DNA of 64,000 nucleotides from Dermanyssus gallinae (Eukaryota; Arthropoda; Arachnida; Mesostigmata; Dermanyssidae): contig QVRM01001791.1 in assembly GCA_003439945.1 (NCBI GenBank), positions 310,001 to 374,000 on the forward strand, written 5' to 3'. The notes beneath the pieces are model-generated. The model was given only the letters and a program-made list of their open reading frames with translations, was not told the DNA's origin and made no database searches. How positions within the stretch are numbered: the first letter of the stretch is position 1; every line of letters begins with the position of its first letter. This document shows, in pieces, positions 57,160-64,000 of this stretch. A program made the position numbers and the translations under genes.

Positions 57160-59290
57160 CTAAAATATGTCCGAGCATCCCTTGGTACTTTTCATGCCGG
57201 GCAGTGGAGCACCGCGTGTTCCGGTGTTTCGGGTTATCATGCTGCAGAAAATGCAGATGCCCAAATTCGTGTTCCCAATTCTCTTCGAATATGCTTGAAA
57301 CTCGCCATGACCTGTAAGGTCCTGTGTCGTGTGGTAAGTCAGTTTACCGCCGGGTCTTTCCATCCAAGTTCTGATGTCGGGGATAAGCGTCTTGACAGAA
57401 AAGCCTAGTTTGCCTTCCTGAATGGCGTCCCACTCACATTGCCACTCCTCCACCATCTGCGAATGGGCGTCGTTATGATCAAACAGGGGATCCGACCACA
57501 CAACTGCTCGTTTGTCGACCTTGAGATCCCATGGTATGGTTCCGGCCAGAACTAGCGCTTCGGGTATGCCGTCCTATAACCGCTATTGATTCTCAGCGCA
57601 GCTCCTCTCTGTGTCCTCCGTAGTATATCTATGTTGCGCTGGATTGCGGTCGCGTGCTGCATCCACACGAGTAAACCGAACAGTGCCACTGACTCTCCTA
57701 CTTTTATGAGCAATCATGTCTATTCCGCCCGAGCACCGTGGATGTCACTTTAAATGCCTGGGTTGTCTCCATTGGTCCCTGGGGCACATCCGGATATTTC
57801 CATCGCTCTGTACCAATCGGGCTTCCAGGTAATCAGTGACCAGTCGGACTAGGTAAGGAGGTACATACTTTCTTTTAAGTGTATCGAGTATAGTAGTATT
57901 TTACTTTCAACAGTATAACCCTCCAGAGCATACTGTTGAAAGCGTTTTTGACATCGAGAAGGATCGCCATATAGAGATCGCGAGTCATCATTGACGATGT
58001 AGGGATTAATTCTGCTTTTGAAACCACTCTATGCGCGGCTGAAAGCATTGAGCGATTCTTTCGGAATTCATACTGTGAATCAGAAATTAGCCCGTACCTT
58101 TGCGCAAACGTTTACAGCCTTGTCTCCACAAGCGCCTCGATGCCCTTGGCCAGTGTGTTCAGGAGACAGATCGGAGAGAAAGAGCTATTTCCGTTCGAGA
58201 TTAGCACAAAGTCAACCTTCTTCCAGGCTGGCGGTATCTTCCCTCTTTTAAGGTCTCCGTGGGCTCTGCCGCAACAATTTTTGGGTAGTTCTTCAGCAGT
58301 AGGCAAACTGCAACGGCCCGGATTCCGTCTGGGCCAGGTGCCTTTCCAATCTTAGTCCGTTCCTCAGCTTACAGTACCTCCATACGTGTAACTGCCGGAA
58401 TGGAATTGACTAACGTTTAGGCTCCGTTTCTTCAGCGTCGCATGGCGTCGACTCCTCACCCTCGTCGATTAGCACAACGTCCTCCATAGCGGGCGCACTG
58501 TCGTATGGCGAGCGGTCGAAAGAAGGGTGCCCTGGGAACAAGGCACGGATAAATCCCTCTTTCTCCCCGTCCGGTATACTTTCCTTCCACACTCTTTCCT
58601 TTAAGCTTACCCCTTACCAGATTATATGCGCGGCCCCTCGGAAAGTACTCCATGCTTTCTACGAGTTGCTTCCAGCGATCGCTTTTGCTCTTGTTGATGG
58701 CCCTTTGTAGAATAGCTCTCTTTCTTTTAAACTCCGTGAGTAGTTGCTGACTTTGTTCTTTGTTGCCGCCCCGGCGCCTCGAATGCTCGTAGTTGTGTCG
58801 TGTCCGCACGCAGTCTCGTCTTGCTAGTGCAATATCCTTACTCCACCAGTATTTTGGTTTGCAGTGATTTTTTCAGTGCATTGATGTGGGGGGTAAGCCG
58901 CCGCCCGTTTGCAAGCATTTATCAAGGTTGCATGAAGCTGTGCCGACGTTAATGGTACCGTCGCGTCCTCTTCCACACACGGCTCTTTGTCGAGCTCTTT
59001 TTACAAAGTGCATTGCTCCTGAGGACGAGTTTTGATCTCCTGATAAAAGCTCTAACATAGCGCCTTTGAAGTCCTCCAATTTCAAATATTATGCAGATGG
59101 CCGCTCAGTGTCTCAGATTGCTTCAGGACCTGCCAGTTGGTGATTTGATCCCAGATCCTTCCGTGCAAGCCAGCCCATTAGAGTTTGTCTTCTTCTGTTA
59201 ATTTGTGGCGACCCCCATACAGGCGAGACGGCATTGAAGTCTCCGGTGTAGATAACGAAAGGCTAGGTGCTTGTCCTTGACGTGATAGTT
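57160..59290 (-). pseudogene. R1-like LINE, ORF2 remnant (endonuclease, RT, C-terminal)
   Basis: Reading leftward: endonuclease end TGDFNAVSPVWGSPQIN near 59220, the typical GDFNAxxPxWGS of R1/Jockey-group nucleases. A linker follows with KYWWSKDIALARRDCVRTRH near 58840 and NKSKSDRWKQLVESME. The RT entry reads LKRGKIPPAWKKVDFVLISN near 58240, and TILDTLKRKYVPPYLVRLVT near 57870, matching the copy at 123-1585. A large central deletion removes GVPQGS and the YADD box. The end reads LAGTIPWDLKVDKRAVVWSD, then WQCEWDAIQEG, LIPDIRTWMERPGGKL, DLTGHGEFQAY and CIFC of the zinc finger near 57280. Many stops are present. Confidence 0.8.
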
Positions 59291-59329
59291 AGTTCATCCA
59301 GGAGCCTCTCAAGTTCTTCCAGTGCACCG

Positions 59330-61231
59330 TTAGGATGACTGTAGCAGGAATAGATTCTGGTTCTCGCCCTGTATCATATTTCTCCTCACTCCTCGGAGGT
59401 ATAGTGACAACCTGGGGGTCAACTGGCAGAAATTCCGTAATCTTCGGAGCGGTCCAGGTCTTTTTCTCCTCATTCCCATCATTTTCTCTCTGTAGATCGG
59501 ACACGTTATGGAGTGAGCAGCGTGTCTCAGCACGTTACAATTATAACATGCTGATGACTCTTGGCAATCCCGCGCTATATGACCCGATCTGCCACAGGTA
59601 TGACATATGAACCCTTTAGGCATCGGGTTTTCGCACTCGTGTGCACTGTGCCCGATTCTTTGGCAGCGACTGCTTCCCCTATGCCCTTTTCAGACGCATC
59701 TTCGGGTAGTCCTCGGACAATTAATCTCGTTTCCTGGTTTTTAGCCGCATCGAGAGCCGCCTGTTAGCAGAGTGCTTCCGAAAAGTTCAACGCACCTCCA
59801 GCCGCCTTTTCTGTAATCGTCAGCTTTACGTCGCCGCTTTCGAGTTTTCGCCATTTGTTGACGACAACTACGTAATTTATGTCTACATTTTTCTGACCGT
59901 GGAGCATGTCGGCATATGTAGCCGTGTCCCGTTTCTTAAGAATGATGGCTGTAGTTGCTGGACGATCCTGAGTCCTACTTTTTTTTCTTGACTACCTTTA
60001 TCCTGCCGCTTTTACAAGTAGCTGTCGCGAGTTTTAGACCGAACTTACGGGCAAGGCACTCAAGAAGCTATTAGGCACTCTGTGGATCCCCTTGGCTAGT
60101 CATATAGCACGATATGTCGCTCTTGCGGTCATGGTGCTTGCTCGTCTCTATGATGTCGTTTACCTTCCCAATGGTCTTCTCCAATAATCCACTTTCTTGT
60201 AGAATGCCATTGTCTTTAGGCAGACGCATGGCAATTAGTGCCTTACTTATGGGTTCTCCACTGTCTCCTGTTTCTTGGACGTAACGGGAGATTACCTCTC
60301 CTACTCTTAGCCGCCTCTCATTTAAGCCCGCTGAACTGAGTCGACATGTTGTCCCATGTCACACTATCGTCCCGAGAGTCTTCTCTGACAACCATAAGTC
60401 GCACTGGACTATCTCTAACGATGCTCGTCTTGGTCAGTTTCGTGTTCGTGTATACCCTATCTGGTTAATTGATGGCCAACAAAATTGTAAGGTCCTGCTC
60501 GCCGTCACAAGCCTCTATCATAGCATTAATGCTATCTGCCTGATTAGGTGTGCAGCGACAACATGCCACCACCATTCGCCATTATTTTTTTCATTGCCGC
60601 CAGTAGTTTACGATTATCCTCTCGCAAGGCGTCGATTGCTTTCTTCTTGGCTTCCTTCATTTTCTCAGCTTGCATTTGCTGTTCAAGAGCTCTTAATTTT
60701 TATTGTTTTTAGCTCCTGTCTTTTAGCCTTATTCATTTCCAGAAGGAGGGATTCCAACCCTCATTGGCCATTATTTTTTTAATTGCCGCCAGTAGTTTAC
60801 GATTATCCTCTCGCAAGGAGTCGATTGCTTTCTTCTTGGCTTCCTTCATTTTCTCAGCTTGCATTTGCTGTTCAAGAGCTCTTTATTTTTATTGTTTTTA
60901 GCTTCTGTCTTTTAGCCTTATTCATTTCTAGAAGGAGGGATTTTAAGCCGTTCTTCACTTTAGGAAGAGTGTTCCCTGCGCGTATACGTTAACGGCCTTT
61001 ATCAGGTCAATTGTTGCAGCAAACGGGCCGGTGTATTCCTCATCTGAGATGCTCTTCCGAGTAGCCACGTTCCCTGTCTGTGTCTTCCTTCTCATCCTTT
61101 TTAAGTTTCTTCTTTGAGTCTGTCGGGTCTGTCCCCCTAGACGACGCTTTAGTATCATTAACGGCAGGCTGCATGTCCAGCTTATGCCCCCTCTCCCCCT
61201 CAGGGTCTTTCTGAGATGGCGAACAAAGCAT
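59330..61231 (-). pseudogene. R1-like LINE, ORF1 remnant with duplicated coiled coil and zinc knuckles
   Basis: From a start near 61231 (MLCSPSQKDPEGERGHKLDM) a Lys/Asp-rich N-terminus leads to TIDLIKAVNVYAQGTLF. A charged coiled-coil segment (EKMKEAKKKAIDALREDNRK) is present twice because of a 189-bp tandem duplication. Further on is an RRM-like region (KNQETRLIVRGLPEDASEKG). Three zinc knuckles follow: CQRIGHSAHEC, CHTCGRSGHIARDC and CYNCNVLRHAAHSITCP (59623-59480). ORF1 of this type binds RNA and self-associates. ORF2 follows directly on the same strand. Frames change repeatedly, so it is inactive. Confidence 0.75.
60574..60951. repeat. 189-bp tandem duplication in ORF1
   Basis: Two adjacent units offset by exactly 189 bp (GCCGCCAGTAGTTTACGATT at 60596 and 60785) differ by only a few bases. 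189 is a multiple of three, so the duplication adds 63 codons in frame to the coiled coil. Confidence 0.95.
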
Positions 61232-61869
61232 GCCCCTGTTGGCCCAATCGGCCAGCCGAGTGCGTTCTGTGTCACACTTTACCTGCTTTTGTACGTTATA
61301 TCGATTTATTCAGATGTTATTTTAATCTATCTAAAGATCTTAACGCATTACTTGGCGCTTGCCTGCACTGTCCGTCGAAGTGCGCGCTGAGATACGATGG
61401 CTTCGTCTTCTCACGATCACAGCGCTCGGCTGGGCTGGGAAGCCACTATGAGCCAAGCCTGCACTCTTAGGCGCGGCGAAATCAAGATGGCGGCGTCCAC
61501 GCGTCCGTTGCAGGCGCACAAGTGCAGTAGAACACTACCCGGAAAAACGTAAAACCACGTTTGACTCACCCACTCGCGGGACTCTGAGAGGTAGATGTGA
61601 TAAATAGTTAGCGACGTCCCCTTCTGCGGTTCCTGATGATTGCACTGCCCATGCGACCAAAGCTCACTCCAGTCTGTTCTGTGGCAAGCCTTCCGGGAGC
61701 CACATAATTCACAAAATTTTACAAGCAGTTTTCCTTTTGTGCATAATGTACTTCTAGTCTCCAATTCAATTTTGTCCCGCACAGAGAAACGGACGAAAAG
61801 TCTCCCGTACTAGTATCCGAAGATATTTTTCGGGACCGATCTCACATGCGTCCGCAACGTTCGCCTGCT
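61232..61869. other. Upstream region of R1-like ORF1, unassigned
   Basis: Probably 5' UTR of the minus-strand R1-like element near 61231. The 121-codon minus frame at 61417-61782 has no recognised domain. Confidence 0.35.
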
Positions 61870-62821
61870 ACATCAAGCTTCCGATTAGCCTGGCGGTGTG
61901 AATCGAGGCTCTATCGTGTTAAAAAACGAACTCGGGCTCTCTCATCAGCTAAACCTGCGTCAAGTTAACACGACCGTCTAAAAACGCAATTGACGACTTT
62001 GTATGATATCCGACAACGGCTCTTATCATCACCGGACCGCCAGCTAATTAGTTAAATCATCCGGTCCATTAAAGCTGAACTATTTTCATTCGAAAATAAC
62101 ACTCGGTGTGACACCGTATCATCGACGAAGTCAGGGCGAGCTTTCTGATGCTCAGCGGTCAATCGTGGTTTTCTCTTGCGATTTTTCTCATGAGTCAAGG
62201 TGTCTCCCTGAGGAGGTTTTGCTTATTTCGCACGTTTGTTTGCACTCCAACCGCCGCCGCAATTGTCCTTGCCGGCAGCGCAGAGTTCGATGCTTTCTTC
62301 AAAATTGCACTCTTTCCGAGATAGCATTTGGACGCCCGGAACTTTTTTACGGCGTAATGTTTACCTCAATTCACGAAGTTGTTCAGTACTTGGGGGCCAC
62401 GCCCCAATCGACGTGAAATTTCCCCATCAGAAAAGCGGACGGTCTTATAAGCCTTGATTTGGGTATTTTCGTCATTCGTGAGGCACCGGCTCAGGCCCGT
62501 TGTTTCAACACAGAAAAAAATTCTGGTTGGAAGTCTGCCTTTGTTTCTATCGAGTCGTAAAATAAGCCTAAACGTTGTTATTCCACTTAATTCACTCGCT
62601 AAGACATACATCTTGCTAGTGGCTGTATCATTTTTTCGCTGTGTAGCTGTGCCAAATGTGGAGATCTCGCGTTTCAAAGTAATTCGAGACCCCAAATGCC
62701 AATGGAAGAATCCGCTATTGCTCCATGAGCATACATTACTGTAGCCTTTACAAGATTGGTTATAATAAATGCGTGTAATGTTGCAAAGTTAAAGAAAAGT
62801 TTAAAACCCAAAAAGTGGCTG
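61870..62821 (-). mobile_element. Tc1-like DNA transposon T3, nearly complete 5' side
   Basis: The right end begins CAGCCACTTTTTGGG on the minus strand, after TA at 62822-62823. About 350 bp of noncoding terminal repeat follows. The transposase then shows the first helix-turn-helix AYKTVRFSDGEISRRLGRG near 62410, the GRP linker region (ILKKASNSALPARTIAAAVG), LTAEHQKARPDFVDD near 62150, and HRVLFSNEN where the first catalytic Asp (FSDEK) is Asn. The code fades near 61880 before the second and third boxes. Family members at 24590, 48258 and 56394 share the repeat or coding parts. Indels every ~100 bases mean it is dead. Confidence 0.75.
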
Positions 62822-62823
62822 TA

Positions 62824-63746
62824 TATTTTATTCGCGAACTATATACATGTATATAGTTTGTACCCTGCTAAGTCTCTGTCTGGCAGTCGAACTGTGCGGA
62901 CGTGTCTAGCCGAGCTCTGTGGTACATACCGGAGAAACTCGCGTTACTCCGGGGTGCCCGGTGCCGGACCTGTAGCGTTGGTGCGTGGAGGCCTGCAACA
63001 GAGTTTTATTGTGTTCTGGTGGTTTTTCGAGGTTTATTGCTCACTTTTCGAGAATAATTGGTTCACACTCAGTATCGGCGATCCCAACGACGACGAAAAG
63101 AGAACCACCTGGTCGGCGAAACGGTACACTCTCGCCTCCAAAGGTACTGTACTTAGTAGCCCTCTCTTCCAGATACTAGTTGGGGCCGCGTTTGTTGAGG
63201 ACAGACGGACCAAGTTGGAATTTTTTATATTTCTTCTTCTCGATCACTAGGCTGATACACGTGGGGCCGCCAGTCTCGGTTTCCGGCCACTGGGGGCCGC
63301 TATATTGGTTTCTCGGTGAGAGTTGGTCAGTAAGGAGTGGAAAGAGTAGGAGGCGAGGGGATGGAGAGGGAAGCGGCGAGGGGTGGAGAGAAATCGGCGT
63401 AGAGGGAAGAAAGCCGGCCCAAGAGGCGCGACGGGGAAAGAGGTGATTATTTACTGCTCAACAACGCGTGAAGAAGAATCACCAGCCAGGAAACAGCTGG
63501 GAGGGTATCAGTCCGGGAGATACATATATATGTGTGTATGTGTATGTACATATATATGCGCATATCTGTGTATGCATTTATGGGTGTGTGTGTGTGTATT
63601 GGGATACATTAATATATATTGTATGGTATGCTATAGTATAGTATATTATATGGTAAGAATATTGTATATATGATATATTACGGTATGTTATATGTATGAT
63701 ATATTATATAGAGATATACTAATTATTTAGATTAAACAGTAAGGGG
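62824..63746 (+). other. Upstream region of the edge ORF, GA-rich and TG/TA-rich
   Basis: GGGGCCGC-containing DNA (about 63180-63300), a GA-rich tract (about 63330-63450) and mixed (TG)n/(TA)n DNA (63520-63720) precede the ATG at 63747. It could be the 5' UTR of a LINE starting near the Tc1-like end. A 164-codon frame at 62756-63250 shows no domain. Confidence 0.4.
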
Positions 63747-64000
63747 ATGGACGAGGAGGACAGAACGGAGACGCAGGGCGTCGAAGGGAATAGGAAGAGG
63801 GTGGCTATTGAATCTCCAAAAAGGGGAGAAGCCACCAAGTATGCCAGGGATGGGGAGGCTGTGAGAGAAAAGCAGCTCCAAGAGGTCCTTCAAGTGATGC
63901 GGCAACAAATCGGGCAAACGCCTAATCTGTGTAAGGCCAGTAACACGAAGATCGAGCTCAAGGAGCTGTCTCAAAAGCTCCCCAGGACCCTGGAACGTCT
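63747..64000 (+). CDS. Open frame running off the window, possible LINE ORF1 start
   Basis: From ATG at 63747 there are 84 codons without a stop to the window edge. The protein begins MDEEDRTETQGVEGNRKRVA, is very rich in charged residues, and has a likely coiled-coil stretch (AVREKQLQEVLQVMRQQIGQ) and KIELKELSQKLPRTLERL at the end. This resembles N-termini of R1-type ORF1 proteins, which start with a charged segment followed by coiled coil. Composition is also compatible with a host protein. There is no stop or frameshift in the visible part, so it may be a younger copy. The start is the first ATG after an in-frame stop-rich repeat region. Confidence 0.45.
   Translation, partial: MDEEDRTETQGVEGNRKRVAIESPKRGEATKYARDGEAVREKQLQEVLQVMRQQIGQTPNLCKASNTKIELKELSQKLPRTLER

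Noticed and set aside
60574..60951. CRISPR-like or satellite array
   Set aside because: There are only two adjacent units without spacers, inside a LINE ORF1.

Overview
The window reads as eukaryotic, most likely arthropod, intergenic and intronic DNA. There are no operons, Shine-Dalgarno starts or dense gene order. It holds many decayed transposons, dozens of (TA)n microsatellites and at least one spliced host gene. The mix of R1-like LINEs, mariner elements, Tc1-like elements and tRNA-derived SINEs fits an arthropod. A mite or tick is my guess, but nothing here fixes the species.

Host gene: two exons on the minus strand look real. One (36767-36929) encodes the seventh transmembrane helix and helix 8 of a class A GPCR, with an NPxxY motif. 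The other (32633-32892) is a phase-matched terminal coding exon after a 3.9-kb intron. About 60 AAC triplets follow its stop codon. The rest of the receptor was not found.

LINEs: most coding potential belongs to broken non-LTR retrotransposons. The commonest group (family L) has an APE endonuclease, a reverse transcriptase with QGDxLSPLLFS and YADD motifs, and a C-terminal zinc finger of the form CxxC..C.RYHA..C. Copies or fragments lie at 8917-12567 (+), 12830-15328 (+), 16568-18252 (-), 18588-20600 (+), 27440-28170 (+), 40860-41400 (+), 42528-42549 (-), 46130-46370 (+), 49436-49683 (+) and 52612-56366 (+). R1-like copies lie at 123-1585 (+), about 6050-6330 (+), 7728-7925 (+), 47580-48215 (-) and 57160-61231 (-). 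CR1/Jockey-like fragments lie at 15443-16060 (+), 24870-26309 (+) and 36246-36500 (-). A further family of C-terminal fragments, here called family E (ETLG-type tail), lies at 3476-3640, 7958-8530, 23713-24420 and 34913-35775.

DNA transposons and hairpins: there are three mariner elements with intact inverted ends and TA target duplications (37992-39291, 43209-44532, 44546-45585). Fragments of a Tc1-like family with long terminal repeats are at 24590-24790, 48258-49435, 56394-56720 and 61870-62821. Two foldback elements (20637-21713 and 22261-23529) consist almost wholly of ~0.5-kb inverted arms. Smaller palindromes lie at 2983-4156, 8792-8871, 39316-39476 and 51611-51663.

SINEs and nesting: one tRNA-derived SINE family has two copies (8551-8735 and 36020-36245). 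A second SINE (48618-48793) with 14-bp target duplications sits inside the Tc1-like copy. A poly(A) retroposon (47650-47819) sits just after the GVPQGS motif of an R1-like RT. Two unrelated mariners flank a YADD motif 13 bp apart.
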